DNA of 64,000 nt from Agrostemma githago (GCA_958450325.1 OY288256.1:15470557-15534556); one strand, 5' to 3'; counted from the stretch's first letter, positions 22,784 through 35,632 are shown. Notes: generated by a model from the letters alone, not told the origin. Numbers and translations: made by a program.

Positions 22784-24903
22784 GGTCCTGTGGACGTCCG
22801 TCGGCACCGCCCGGCGCCCCGCGAGGGACCGATTCAGTTCATCGCGGCGGCCACCCACACGGCCCCCTCCTGGTCGGGGGCTGGTCTGATCTCGCGTACG
22901 GGGTGATGTGTCGAACCTCGATTTGGATGACGATTCGGAATAGTACTAGACGGGTGCGGGCACCTGTGTTTCCGTTGGAATCAATCGAGTCGTGGTTGTA
23001 AATGTTTAAAGGTCGATATGTTTGGTAAGGCGACCTTTTTAGTGAACCGAATTCGTTGCCGATTTGTGGAGTCGCCACCGAGTCAATTATGGGGACTCGG
23101 AAACCGTTCAAGTCAACTTTGATCCTTAGCCGGCTCAAAATTGAGTGGCACGAGACCTAAAGATAAAGACTTGTACCATTAAGCACTCCATGCCTGGAAT
23201 GACTCTCATTGCCAATGGTTTCAGACTTCCGGAAACCGTCGATTCTAAGTAAGGGGTGAGGGTACGGATTGGGAAGCCAACGTCCGCTAGACGTCGACAC
23301 CCAATCCCGCCCGCACATAGCGGCCTCTACTAATCAATTGGTGGGCTGATAACTTTGTTCCTTTATTGTGGCGAAAATACTGTAACATCCATTGTTTTAA
23401 CCCTATGTCTTTGCTATGTCGGTTGTTTAAGGACAAGTAAGCTTTGCAATCAAAGTAGTTGTGTTTACATTCTTTGCATGCAATTTCACTTGACAAGCAG
23501 GCCATGAAAAGATGCACATAGAAGAGTAGAGGGTACTAAATATTATACGTATTAGCAAATCTGATTTAACGTGATAATACGGATATTAGTCGTTCACGTG
23601 GTATATCTTACCTGGTATTCTGCTTAAGATGCGTCGGCTTGGTATTAATAGGGATGCATCGAACCACGGGTGGTGAGCATCGGGACTAATACGGAACCCG
23701 ACCATCGCTTTGGTCAGTTTTAGCTTGTTTATGTTTTGAATTTCTTGTTAGGTGATTTAGCATGCGATTATAGGGTCATAAAAGCAGTAAATCATACGAA
23801 AGCGGCAAATGTGAAATGTAAGTAAATCACATAGTGAGGAGTTGCACCCTCGGAGTATACGCTAAACAAGACACGATGCGTAGATGTTTGAGAACGGATC
23901 TCGGAACTACTCGGGTTTAGTTAAGGTGTTTTAGTGCTTATGGTTGAAGTTGAGGACGTTACGTATGTTTTAGGACGTGTCGTGGACCTAGCGTCCGCGT
24001 TTGACATTATCGAAGTGCATAATAAATATACAGAAATGTAAAGTGACAATCTAGTGACAGTTCGACTTCGAGGCGGAACCTCCTAGTTCGTCCTGCGGTG
24101 AATTCGGCAGAGTTTCGTTACTACGGCTAGTTCCGCGGTTAATCCGGCAGAGCTCCGCTGCTAGACCCGGGATTGGCTAGTTGAACGCAGACTCCTCGGG
24201 GTCGAGTGGAGTGCTCGAAAGTGAGGAGTAGTGTCGATTCGTTAAATGATCGAGTGAATTGTACTTAGTGTCGGAGTGCGACCTAAGTTAGAGAGGGAAA
24301 CTCGTAAAGAGTAAGAGGGAGAAGAAAATGAATTATTGTGTGTGTTGAATGAGCGAAATAAGGGGGTATTTATAGTTGTTCGCGCAGTTCAAATTGACCA
24401 CTCGGACGCCTGATGTCCAGTGGCTCAGGACTCGGACGCCTGGTGTGAGGCAGTTCAGTTCTCAGATGCCTGAGCTCACGCGATTGAAATTTTGAAGATC
24501 CGATTTCAAACATTCCAAAACGGAGAATATGTGTATCTTTGCATTGCTTGGAGATTAAGCATCCCCGTTAACCCTAGCGCGTCAAGCGCCAGGTGGGCCT
24601 TGGGTGTGCGTCTCGAGGTTTGCTCGGCCCGACGCGTTGAATCGGGTTTGACTTTGTATATTTCGGGACGGATTCGGGGTCTCGGTGTCGGAATTGACTC
24701 TAATTAGTGTTGACGCGACCGTAATGACAGGACTAAGGCTGCCTTGATGTTGAATTAATTTTTCCGAGTAATTATTTGATCCGTTCTATAGAAAACCCAT
24801 CAAAAATATCGTAATTTTGCGTCGCGTTGCAGTCTGATCGTCATCGGGTGTTTGTCGGGCACTAATGCAGCCACCAGGTCCAAATTTGGGTGTCTACAGG
24901 TCC
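22784..24903 (-). mobile_element. Solo Tat-type LTR with target duplication GGTCC
   Basis: A 2110-bp LTR (22789-24898) on the minus strand runs from TGTAGACACCC (at 24898) to CGGACGTCCACA (at 22789). Perfect GGTCC repeats flank it at 22784-22788 and 24899-24903. It is the best full-length reference in the window for the LTR family at 5365-7119 and 12822-13758. It sits inside the untranslated leader of another Tat element. Confidence 0.9.
24367..24376 (-). promoter_or_regulatory. TATA box of solo Tat LTR
   Basis: The minus strand reads TATAAATAC followed by a C-run, as in the LTR at 5448. Upstream on the same strand, at 24398-24480, is a three-fold GC-rich motif of the GGACGCCTGA / CAGGCG type. 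Confidence 0.6.
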
Positions 24904-25481
24904 TGACTTTTAAAATTGGCAGCATGTCGATAGGACCGAGTTTTTTTGAAAAATCGAAAGTTTTCGAGTTTCGAAATGGGTAGCATGCCGGCTAAAAATA
25001 GGATATTTTGAGTCAAATCGTAAGTCTAAATTTCGGCAGCATTCCGAGTTTTTGAAAACTTGACATTTTCAAAGGATGCATTTTTTTTGAAATGATGATT
25101 TTTGAAAAATGACACGGAAACCAAGTAGCACATAGTCACGCAAGCATTATGATGACACCCATGTATGTTTTAAACTAAGTCTCGGTCGGTCTAAAGAGGG
25201 TCCATACCAACACCGATGGCTCTCTCGTAAATCAGGACAGACTTCCTAAGCCGTATTGGTCTTAGAACATGCCGCGAAACCCATACGAGTTCGCCATAGA
25301 TGTTTTTTGCGCACCCATGTAGGAATGCACCGCGGTATAGTGGGACGTCGGTCACAAGTAACCGGCCCGGGCAAAAATGGGGTTATGCATGAACCATCAA
25401 ACTAATGCGCGCACGTTAATAACCGAACAATTTCTTTTCGAGTCTCATCCTGAGAATCCTGATGACAAGTGTTACATCAAG
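24904..25481 (-). mobile_element. Leader of the minus-strand Tat element, PBS-proximal part
   Basis: Untranslated sequence between the primer-binding site and the solo LTR. No protein is recognisable in it. Confidence 0.55.
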
Positions 25482-25501
25482 TATCGCTAGCGGAGTCGCC
25501 A
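25482..25501 (-). other. Primer-binding site of the minus-strand Tat element (tRNA-Arg type)
   Basis: The minus strand reads TGGCGACTCCGCTAGCGAT, three bases (ATT) after the LTR end. The first 13 bases match the Ogre/Tat tRNA-Arg site; the following bases have drifted. Confidence 0.75.
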
Positions 25502-25504
25502 AAT

Positions 25505-28266
25505 TGTGGACATGACATAGGTCCACCCCAACGTGGCCCCGCGCGGGTTTGGATAGGCGAATGAATCTCGTGGTAAGATTGATATCGGGTTGAAATTTAA
25601 ATCGAAATAGGAGTCGCCCCCAAATTTATGGGAGTTCGGGCCCGTTCGAACCCACTCTATACTTAGGCGTATTGTGCACAAAGCACGGCCCGCTTTAGTA
25701 CTAGAGCTTGTGAGGGTTCGTCCCTTTGCATAGCGATATCGATGTCAAGTTATTGAGTATCGTGTATCAAATGACTCTCGTTCGCCAACGGTTTCAGACA
25801 TCCAGAAACCAAAGGTTCAGAGTAAGGGGTGAGGGTACGTATTGGGAAGCCCACGAATGACACCCAACCCCGCCTGCTCTCAGCGGCCTCTACTTGGATA
25901 TCGTTCGGTTTTCGTGTACGCGCGTTAGTAAGATGACTAAATGATATGCAAGCAACGTTTTTAGCAACGCATGTGAAATACGTGTTTAACTACGTTGTTT
26001 AATGCATATTTAAATTATGTCAAGATTGAATTTAGCATGCGATGTACATTTAGAAAGCGGTAAATGCAAACATCAAAAATAAATAAACTCGAAAATAAAT
26101 TACAAATTACACGGGCGGAATGAAACCCAAAATTCACAATACCACGAGCAAGAATATAAAACTAGCGAATTAGAAACAGAGACGTAAATAATAAACGAAC
26201 TTGTAAATAAATCGTAAATTGAAATCGTAAGCTGGACATTGGACAGACTCTAATCAATTACGTATTGCATTACGTATTAACTAGAGGACAGAGGCTCAAA
26301 CGCGTAAAAGACTGCGGCTTGGATCTCAGGCGCCTGAAGTGAGGAGGCCTAAAGTTCAGGCGCCGGAGTGGAGGCGGCCTGATATTCAGGCGCCTGACCT
26401 TTGGCGTTTGGACAGACTGGGTTCGGGAGCAAAGCGTGATGCTAGCTTTATCCCGAAGCCTCGATGTCTCGTTCCGACTCCTCATGGCGAAGACTGCCTG
26501 TCTCGATATGTCATATACCGAATCCGACTAGGAAGTCGTTGGTATAAGACGGCGTAGTGAGACATTCGCTTGAAGTCGCAAAAGAGCAAAAATAAATGTG
26601 TATAATGTAGATTTGAAAAGGAAACGCACGATTGATTAACGCGCGTCGACTAACGTCACAAGCGTTGTTCCCTATGCAAAATATGTATCGTTAAGGACTA
26701 TGTCGGTAGTCTACGATATCTCATTTTGCTATAATGGGGTACTTGTCCTTAATCGATTCAATTTTATGATAAATCGATTATATCGACTCGATACGAATAT
26801 CGGAGCCCTTCGTATAGCGATGTCGCTATCGGGTCGCATGGACCGTACGACTCTCGGATTGGCATCACAGAGTTTCGTACCACATCGATTATCAATAGCT
26901 CTTTTACGCGCGACATTTGACTAAGGAGTCAAAATCGGGCGCTTAGAGCGGTATTCGAAAATTATATCGGATATACTCGATAACGAACGACTGCAGTCGC
27001 GTCGTTACCCGTAGGGTCAGGCGCACGCCATGAGGCGCCCTAACCCTTAGACGCCTGGGGCGACGTACCTCAAGATATGGGCGCCAGCTCCGATGCATCT
27101 TATCCGGGTATTATACGGACTTTGGGCAGCGTTTAGTTATCAGATGTACTCGATTCAATTTTGAAAAAGGTTTCGTATTATCGTAATATACACAGTATTT
27201 ATATACGACGGAAATGTGAAAGACGATAGTATAAATGTTAGATGGTTGGGAGCGAAAATGAAATGTTAGATGAGGTATTAATATGAACAAAAGCGTAAAA
27301 GCATTTTAGGGGGTTGACTTGCCTTAAACAACCAAATACATGGCGTCACGAGATAAGCAACCGGCAACTCGAGTGCGATACTCTTGTATTTGTGTTTCCT
27401 TATCTCCTCATCCTTTATATTCGATACGTAAAGTTTACGGTCGAATGTTAGTAGTTAGCGTTACGATAAATGTAAAAATTAGTATAACAGTGAAATAAAA
27501 GTTAGTAATAGATAAGAGAGGAAGAGATTAGAGAAGAAAAAACGGGGTTTATTTACACCCTCAACCTACATGCCAAAAGTCTCGGAACATGGGTTCGTCT
27601 AGTGGTGGCGTAGCCACGGGAGCGTCGAGAATGTAGGTGAGTTAATGTGTGTGTGTGTGGGTTGGAAATGCTCTCGGTTTTTCCGAAAATAGGTTTCGAT
27701 AAAATGAATTGCGACCCTCGAAACGATGGACGTGAGGGTGTATTTATAAGGTTTTTGCGAAATGCTTCGGCTCAAGACTCGGACGCCTGAAGGGAGGCAG
27801 TTCAATACTGGGACGCCCCAGCTGAGGCGGCTCAGCTCTGGGGCGCCTGGTTGCGCTCGATTGAAATCGCGTGTATTGGAAGTTACTCGAAATACGGATT
27901 GATATCCGTGTTATTCGAGGCAATATTCGATTTTGTTTTACTTAGTTTTTGAACATGTTTGGACGCGTTTTGGGTTATTTTGTTTTCGGGTTTCGACTTT
28001 GACCGGTTTCGGCTCGGTCGCAAAAGACGGTTTTGCCCCCGGTGGCGGTTTTGGCTCAAAGTAGCTTTATTTTGTTGGAAACGGCCTGCTGAGTCTGGAT
28101 TTAAGGTCGGTTTTGAGAGATTTGTACTCCGCTAAGTGCCCACATTGGGTACTATTGATTCCGAGCCCGCATTCGAACATATTAAAGCATGTTTACGTCC
28201 GATCATCATCGGGTGTTTTGTTAGAGACTGCTATAGACACAAGCAGTCAAAATGTGGGTGTCTACA
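25505..28266 (-). mobile_element. 5' LTR of the minus-strand Tat element
   Basis: A 2762-bp LTR on the minus strand starts TGTAGACACCCACA at 28266 and ends TCCACA at 25505. It shares blocks with the solo LTR (for example 25770-25900 against about 23200-23340, including a GGGTGAGGGTACG segment) but is a distinct family. Three GC-rich clusters of the GGCGCCTGA type occur at 26330-26400, 27015-27065 and 27775-27860. Small open frames inside it are not genes. The outer flank TTACG (28267-28271) is one side of the target duplication; the other side is not present because the 3' LTR is missing. Confidence 0.8.
27741..27748 (-). promoter_or_regulatory. TATA box of the 25505-28266 LTR
   Basis: The minus strand reads TATAAATA in a C/A-rich context like the other Tat LTRs here, just downstream of a GC-rich GGACGCCTGA cluster. 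Confidence 0.55.
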
Positions 28267-30409
28267 TTACGTTTCAAACCTTTGACAAGCCGCACATTGT
28301 CGATACAAACCTTTGAAGACTTACCAACTTTTTCAAGTCCTATGACTTTACCTTTTTTGTTGTCTCCAAAAGTTACCGTGCCACCATCATACGCTTCTAG
28401 TGAGAGGAATTGGCTTCTATCACTCGTCATGTGACGAGAGCATCCACTATCAAAATACCAATCGCGGCGGCCCTCACCAAGCCCTACAAGGAGATTAAGA
28501 GGAGAGTTTAGGAACCCAAACAATTTTGAGTCCCTTAGTTAAAGCATTCTTAGTTATCTCCCTACGATCCCATGTGTGGTTTATAACATCTATACCACGA
28601 TCTATGTTGCTATACCTAACATTGCAAGCATTTTGTATGTGACCGTTCTTACCACAATAGTGACAAATGATGTACTCGGGAAGTGCTACATATTATCGTT
28701 TCCTAAAGTCTCTTTCAGTGGGATCGAGATCATATATGTTACAGTTGCGACGTCTGTTCCATTTGAACATCTCTTGGAAAGCGTCATACTTGACTGTATA
28801 CTCACGTATAATTTTATCTCTTTGTTCAATTAGACACTCTAGGTTATGAGCACACGCCTCTAGATACACAACTCTAGGACTCAATGAACTAGACTCGGGA
28901 ACATCATTTATATCATTAGCCATTTTTCCATGAAGTTTACTTAACTCTTCCTTACTTGTGTTGAGATTGACTTTAAGAGACTCATTCTTCTTTGGACAAC
29001 TCGGACATTTCTGAGTTAAGAGATTCATTTGCTTCTGGTGGTTTAGACACTTCCATTTTCAGATCTTCCAACTCATTTAGCAAACACTTGTTAGCCTTCT
29101 TTAGACTCTTTAACTCATTTTTCACTTCAGCAATCACAGTCTCATTGTCTATTACTCTGATTAACTCTTTAAGACGCACATTATCAATAGCAATTTCCTC
29201 AATTTCATCTTGCATGGCTAAAGACCTTTTAGTTTGAGAACGACACTTATCAAAAAGACTATCTAACATTTTATAGACCTTGTCTTTTGTGTAAGCTCGA
29301 AGTTTAGCCTTAAGATTTTGTACAATTATAGAGTCGGAATCAGGAGTAGCCATGAGACACCTAAGATGATCAACTTTGAAGTTATTTGTGTTTTTGTTAA
29401 GACACATTTTAGCTTCTAACTCCTCATCTATAGGTTCGTTTTCTTACGAATCGGACATTCCCCAAATAGCGGACATGACCGTGCCTTTATATTCCCTTTT
29501 AGCTTTATCTCATTTTTTTTCTGAGTGAATATCATTCCATTTAGGACATTCTTTGATTTGATGAGTTTTATCACCACATTTAAAGCATCCTATGGTTGAG
29601 CTAGGTCATTTCTTAGGATATCGTTTCTTATTGAAATTGTTGTTAAACCTACTATTTCCTTGGTCATTTACCATACCAACAATATTCCTTGTGAACATGG
29701 CAAATCCATCCTCTTCGTTCTCATCCTCATCACTTGAGGTGGACTTGAGAGCAAGACTTTTTCCCCTTTGGTTGTCACTAGAACGCTTCACGAGGTTTAG
29801 CTCATGAGCCATTAGTGATCTCATTAGTTCATGAAGAGTTAAGATGGATAAATATTTAGCTTCCTCTAGGGCGGTGACCTTTGGTTTCCATTTTTCGGTT
29901 AGACTACGAAGAACTTTTCAAATGATGTCTTCCGACTCGAAACCTCTTCCTAGAATTTTAATCTCATTAATGATACAAGAAAAAGGACTCGATAAACTAT
30001 TTATGGATTCGTCCTTTGACATGTGAAATATCTCATATAAAGTCAATACAATGCTTTTTTTACTTGAGACGTACCCTCATAAGCAAGCTCGAGGGAGTCC
30101 CAAATCTCATTAGACGTAGGACATCCATTATACGACTCACTTCCTCCTCTCCGACACATTGTTGGAGGATAGACAATGCTTTAGAATTTATCTCTACAAT
30201 TCTGAAATCATTTTCATCATACTTAGACTCGTCTTTAACTTTAGACACACCGGTAGTAGGGTTAGTTTCGATTATTTTTAATGATCCTCTTAAGTGATTT
30301 TCCAACATTGATAATCGATACTTTTGATATATTGTTCCATTTTTAATTTCCACCAACCAAAATTCACACCAGTAAAGACCGGGATCTTGGAGTGTTTAGT
30401 GGAATCCAT
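28267..30409 (-). pseudogene. SIRE-like Ty1/copia gag-protease, truncated
   Basis: The gag start is the ATG at 30409-30407, about 50 bases after the primer-binding site. Gag core lies in 30356-30060. A zinc knuckle CFKCGDKTHQIKEC lies near 29590, then a lysine/glutamate-rich coiled coil (29407-28982), a second knuckle CHYCGKNGHIQNAC near 28655, and the protease active-site segment WYFDSGCSRHMTSDRSQF near 28460. Stops and frame changes break it (for example near 29430). The element is cut at 28267 by the Tat LTR; the rest of copia pol is not found in the window. Two knuckles flanking a long coiled coil is an arrangement I associate with the SIRE/Maximus lineage. Confidence 0.8.
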
Positions 30410-30456
30410 ATCGTGGAATCAAACTCTAGTTGGTTAGCCTTTTAAAGATTACGAGT

Positions 30457-30467
30457 CTCTGATACCA
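30457..30467 (-). other. Initiator-tRNA-Met primer-binding site of the copia element
   Basis: The minus strand reads TGGTATCAGAG, two bases after the LTR end. This is the standard tRNA-Met site of plant Ty1/copia elements. Confidence 0.85.
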
Positions 30468-30469
30468 AT

Positions 30470-31952
30470 TGAAGAGTTTATGGATCCTTAAGTACCTAAG
30501 AGGGGGAAGGGGTGAATTAGGTACCTTTTAAAAATTTCAACTTAATCTTTATTAATTAAAGTAAGTTGAGTCAAAGTAGAAAACAAACAAGTAAAGAAAC
30601 ACTAAACTAAACATGTAACGAACAATCAGACTATTATATTCTGCTTTGTCTTAGCAAGGAGTACGGCTATAGACCAAAGTCATAATATGAGAGACTGTTG
30701 TCGGATTGTATTCGATTCGCTTAGCCGAATGAGAAACTACAGACGAATATCACAGTATAGGCAACTGTTGCATGTGAAGATAGCACAACTAAAACTAAGG
30801 TTTAAGCTCGAGCAAATATATAAAAGAAAAACTAAATAATATGTTTTATCAAAATGATGCAGCGGAAAATAAAGAGCATGATAAAAACACGATATTTTTG
30901 AATTGGTTAGACCAACACTCTAAGAGCCTATGTCCAATGCTTTACTTATTGCTTTTCTTTAGAAATCTACTCTGAAATAAAAAGATCCTTACAATAATAA
31001 AGCGACCCATGGCCATAACCTACTCCGGTTACGACCAACAACCTACTCTGATTGCGATTTGAATTTACAAGACTACTTCGTTTCTAACTCACCAATGACC
31101 TACTCTGGTCACGACCAGTAGCCTATTCCGGCTACGACTCTTAATAACTTAGAAAAGTTACAAAGATTACAATTCTAATCAAGTTAGATAAGAGTGTATA
31201 TGATTCTGTGTAACAGTATGTTCGGTTGTGACTTTGAAATTACTGAACGCTTTTTCAAAAATACTTTGCAAAATATTTTAGATTTAAACCTTTTGAAGAA
31301 CAAAATGCAATAACTGATTTGTTTCGAAAGTCTTGAGAAATAAATGAAGCATTTATAGTAGATGTGAAAATTGGATAAAAGAAAGATGTGTCATTTCAAA
31401 TCCAAAGGTTTTTTTAGAAATCATTGTTTTTCCAATGGATAAAAGGATTAACTACTAGATTGAAGTAATAATTAGAAAAGGTGAGTGATCAAATCAACCT
31501 TAAAAAATTATGGACAATCCTTTGGTGAAACTTGGGGAAGGGGTTCATTGTTGCACAAGAAACCAACCCATCCCTTTTTCTTAGAAATTTAGATTTTTTT
31601 CAAAGTTAATTTTATTTTTTGTAAAAGATTTTTTCGAAGATTAAACTTTTGAAAGTAAAACATTTTTGATCATTTTAAGAGCTATCGAATGATGTAACAG
31701 TCAGCTTGGCTGTTACATACTGTTTTACCAAATATACACACTTTGCCTTTACAAGTGACTTATGGACTTAGACTCATTTCTATTCTCTTCCAATGAAGTT
31801 CTTGATCTTTATCTTAGGTAGCTTTGGCTTGTCTTGATATCAACATTCATGGATTAGCACATTAGATATTTAACACACTAATGACGATTAACCCGTAAGT
31901 TTAAACTAAGAGACAAGTTAAATAGGCATTGTCATCATCAACAAACCCAACA
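30470..31952 (-). mobile_element. 5' LTR of the SIRE-like copia element
   Basis: A 1483-bp LTR on the minus strand starts TGTTGGGTTTGTTGATG at 31952 and ends CTCTTCA at 30470. At 31017-31140 it holds several imperfect copies of CCTACTCYGGTYACGACC. The outer flank is GATTG (31953-31957). No coding frame is present. Confidence 0.8.
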
Positions 31953-32990
31953 GATTGACTATACAAGCGGTCATGTATAGCTTAACTCTTGAGGACAAGA
32001 GTGATTTTAGTGAAGATAAAGGGAAATTTCAAACGGAATGTACTTGGAGATGTTAAAAAATGGTGGCTGAGATGAGATTAAATTATCTTGGGCTAGTTAT
32101 TAAAAAATGGACCTTATTTTGTCTCAAGGTGAATAACAGTGTGAAAATCGAGGTTGTTGCCGGACATGATTAAAATTTTGTTGGCATTGTGAAAGTCAAA
32201 GTCAAATACTCATGCTTATTCGGCATGTTGCATTCTATTGAAGAACTACTATATTGTGGGAACGAGTTGTGTTTGACCCCGGTGGAGATAAGTATTTGTT
32301 GATTTGCTTTATTTATAGTTCAATGTCCCTGATAACTCAGATACTTTGTCTCACACTTGAGGACAATGGTGATTTTGAGGAGGTTGGAAATGGCTATGAA
32401 CATCGGGTATACTACGAGGTATATCGTGCTCGTGTTACTACTACCTCAAAGAAAATGTCACCTCTCCCAAACCATCTCTTAGTTGGATTGGCATTTCGGA
32501 ATTATGAGGCACACCTTGATGATAGTTTGAAGGTTACCCAAGTGCCTTTAAGAACTTGGTAACGAAGTTAGGAGGAGGTGATCCGAACCTACACGTTTTC
32601 ATTTGGGACCCTGGCAATACGGAACAAAGTAGAAGAGATAACTTGGAGTCTCTTGGCTATGTGCTTATGTATTTTTTAAGGCGAAGGCTTCCATAACAAG
32701 GAACGAAAGACGATACCAAGGAAGAGGGTGTTGAATCTAAGATTGTGTGGATTTTTTATCCGGGTGGATTTCATTACAATCACTCTCATGTTGAGACTAA
32801 GGGTACTACCTTTGTTTTTGATCCCAGCGGGTTATAAGCTACTAAAATCACACATATACTGTACAACTTAGGGGATCCTTTGGTTAGCTAAATCCAATTG
32901 TTGAGGACAAGGATTATTTGAAGGGGTGGGCATTGATACAAACCAAAATATTAAGGAGGGTAGTCTTGTCATTTTGTCTTTTATTTCTTA
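31953..32990 (+). pseudogene. Unknown element remnant with a chimeric frame containing a casein kinase I scrap
   Basis: A plus-strand open stretch at 32254-32562 (FDPGGDKYLL..., 102 codons) continues after a frameshift as DPNLHVFIWDPG and then, from 32616, EQSRRDNLESLGYVLMYFLR. That last segment is characteristic of the casein kinase I catalytic domain (usual motif EQSRRDDLESLGYVLMYF). A stop at 32694-32696 falls where CK1 normally has a tryptophan. After the stop the frame returns to element-type sequence (YPGGFHYNHSH near 32758, VFDPSG near 32815). A G-rich tract at 32918-32930 precedes TGATACA, as at a polypurine tract/LTR start. I do not know the family of the host protein. Confidence 0.5.
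32616..32693 (+). pseudogene. Casein kinase I fragment captured in a transposon
   Basis: About 26 codons, of which the EQSRRDxLESLGYVLMYFLR core is near-identical to plant CK1 (the kinase subdomain around the conserved D in DDLESLGYV). It is in frame with flanking non-kinase sequence and far shorter than the roughly 290-residue CK1 catalytic domain. It can have no kinase activity. Confidence 0.75.
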
Positions 32991-33659
32991 CTAGTTGAAA
33001 AGCTCGTGCAATGCACGGGCCGATTTTTAGTGACAATGATAATGACACCAAGTTAGAGGATTGCATAAATTTGTGAGACTACGCAACAGTATGTAGAAAG
33101 TAAGTCGAACTTAAGAGTATGTCTAACAGTAAATGAATACTATCCACATATGTGAATGCGTTTTTTGGGAGGTCATATATGTGGTAAACGTCAAATTAAA
33201 TTATACGCGTGCATTGTATTTAAAACTCGTAATATCTCTCTTTAAAAGAATACCCGGTAAATATTTGGGTTGATAGTTTATATCTAAGAACCAATAATGA
33301 CTTCAATTTATAATCATAGGATCAACCTTATGATAATCTTTCAATGTGGTACAATTATACTACAGAGTACTTCCTCCTTCCTTCTATCTTCTTCCATATT
33401 ATATTTTCGTCCATCTTTCTATCTTTTTCCCATCGCAAATATTTTTTATTTGGCCCAACCTTTTTACTATATTAACCTCACTTTTTACTTATAACTACAA
33501 TTATAGAAGGGAGAAATATTTAATTTATACATATGACGTTATTCTTTCAATGACATTATTCTTTCTATGTGAGATAATTTTACTTAATTTTATAGGCTTA
33601 AAAGCTCTTTAATTTTTGTCAATATTTAAGGACGAATTATATAATGAAAATTCATCGCC

Positions 33660-35540
33660 CAATTATATAATTTTCGATCTGGGATAGAGTTTTTCTAAGA
33701 CTCAAAAGATGTTTGGTTAATATCTATGGACGGATTATTACTCTTATCCTTTTTATTATATAGAATTTAATCAGCTCATCATAATTTTCGATGTGGGATA
33801 AATTTACTTAATTTTATAGCCTTAAGAGATTAAGGATCAAAAGATTTTTGATTATTCTTATTTATAATACAAAAATTTATCACCTGAATATAATTTTTCG
33901 ATGTGAGATGATTTTACTTTTTCTATATGTAATAGATTCATTACTTTTTCAAGCAAATAATATGAAATTCATAACTTTACAATAATTTTTAGATGTAGAA
34001 AAATTTCACGCACGTTTATATACTTAAGAGCATTTTTAAGACTCAAAAGAGAAATTTTTACTTAAGTTTATTATAGTCCAAGAGCTTTTCTAAAACTCAA
34101 AATATGTTTGTTTTATATCCATGAAATTCATGACTTTGTAATAATTTTTCAAGTGAAATTTTTTACATAAGTTTATAGTCTTAAGAGTTTTTTCTAAGGC
34201 TCAAAAGTGTGGGATAATTCTAGTTAATTAAGTTTATGGTCTTAAGAAATTTTTTTAAGACCCAAAAGAGTTTGTTTTTCGATCCATCTAAGTTATTAAG
34301 GACGAACGATTATTATTATTGTATATAATAGAATTCGATCACTTTATCACGGAGTATACCTTTGGACAAATGATTTTTTTATTTATTATTATATCTCATA
34401 ATAATTTTTCGATATTTGATAATTCTAATTAAATTTATAGTTTTAAGAACTCTTTTTAGGATTCAAAATTTTTCTGATTGATATCTGATTACTTTTATTT
34501 ATATATAAAGAATTTCATCACTTTTTTTTTGTAATTTTTCAATGTAGGATAATTTTACTTCAATTTATAGCCTAGAGGAGTATTATAAAATTCAAAATAT
34601 TTTTGATTAATATCTAAAAACGAATAATTTCTCTGATGATGTAGAATTTCACCACATCATCATAATTTTTTGATGTGGAATAAGTTTACTTAAGTTTATA
34701 ATCTTAAAAAGTTCTTTTATTAGGACTCAAAAGATTTTGATATCTAAAGACGAATATGATTGTTTTTCCTCCGTATTAATATAGTAGAATTTCATCACGT
34801 TATTATAATTTCTCGATGTGGGATAATTTTACTTAAATTTATAGCTTTAAGAGCTCTTATAAGACAATTTTTTTTGTTAATATCTAAAATGAATGTCTCT
34901 TATTTGTGATATAAAATTTCATCAGCTCATCGTAATTTTCCGATATGCGATAATTCTACTTAGGTTTATAGTCTTAAAAACTCTTTTTTGAACTCAGTTT
35001 TTTTTAATATCTAAACACGAATGATTTCTCTTCCATCAGCTTGACAACGTTAGGATAATTATAATAATAAAATAGTTTGTTTTTATATTTAACTTAATTA
35101 AGAATGAGCGATTACTCTTATTTATATAATAAAATTTGATCACTTTAATATAATTTTTCGATGTGGGACAATTTTACCTAAGTTTATAGTCCCAAGTACT
35201 TTGTAAGACTAAAAAAACATTTTTTTTGATATCTAAAAACGAATGATTAATCATATTTATATTACGAAGTATCAAATTCCATCACCTCATAATTTTTCGA
35301 TATAGAATAATTTTGACTTTAGTTTAGATATAGTCTTAAGAGCTCTTGTAATAATTTTATTGAGTTTATAGTCTTAAGAGGTTTTTAAGACTCAATTGAG
35401 TTTCGGAAGATTTCTAATAACGAATTATTAATCATATATAAGGACGAAATATAGTTATTTACAATATAGAATTCATCACCTCATCATAATTTGGATGAAT
35501 AATTACTTTTATTTATAATCGAATTTCATTGTCTTATTGT
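33660..35540. repeat. Degenerate ~130-bp tandem array, left block
   Basis: A block containing ATAATTTTTCGATGTGGGAT, then TTTATAGTCTTAAGAG, then TCAAAAG and GAATTTCATCAC recurs at irregular 90-220 bp steps, most often 110-145. The GATGTGG core is seen near 33675, 33787, 33899, 34150, 34410, 34540, 34670, 34813, 34940, 35159 and 35298. Units are diverged and indel-rich. No protein-coding signal. Confidence 0.8.
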
Positions 35541-35561
35541 AGAATTGATTACTCTTATTTC

Positions 35562-35578
35562 TTTTTTTTTTTTTTTTT
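35562..35578 (-). other. Poly(A) tail of LINE
   Basis: Seventeen consecutive T on the plus strand, which is the A-tail on the LINE strand, abutting the 14-bp target duplication. Confidence 0.85.
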
Positions 35579-35632
35579 GGTAAAAGGTAAGTATGTATAA
35601 AAATGTGTGTGTGTCCAATATACAAAGAGGGA

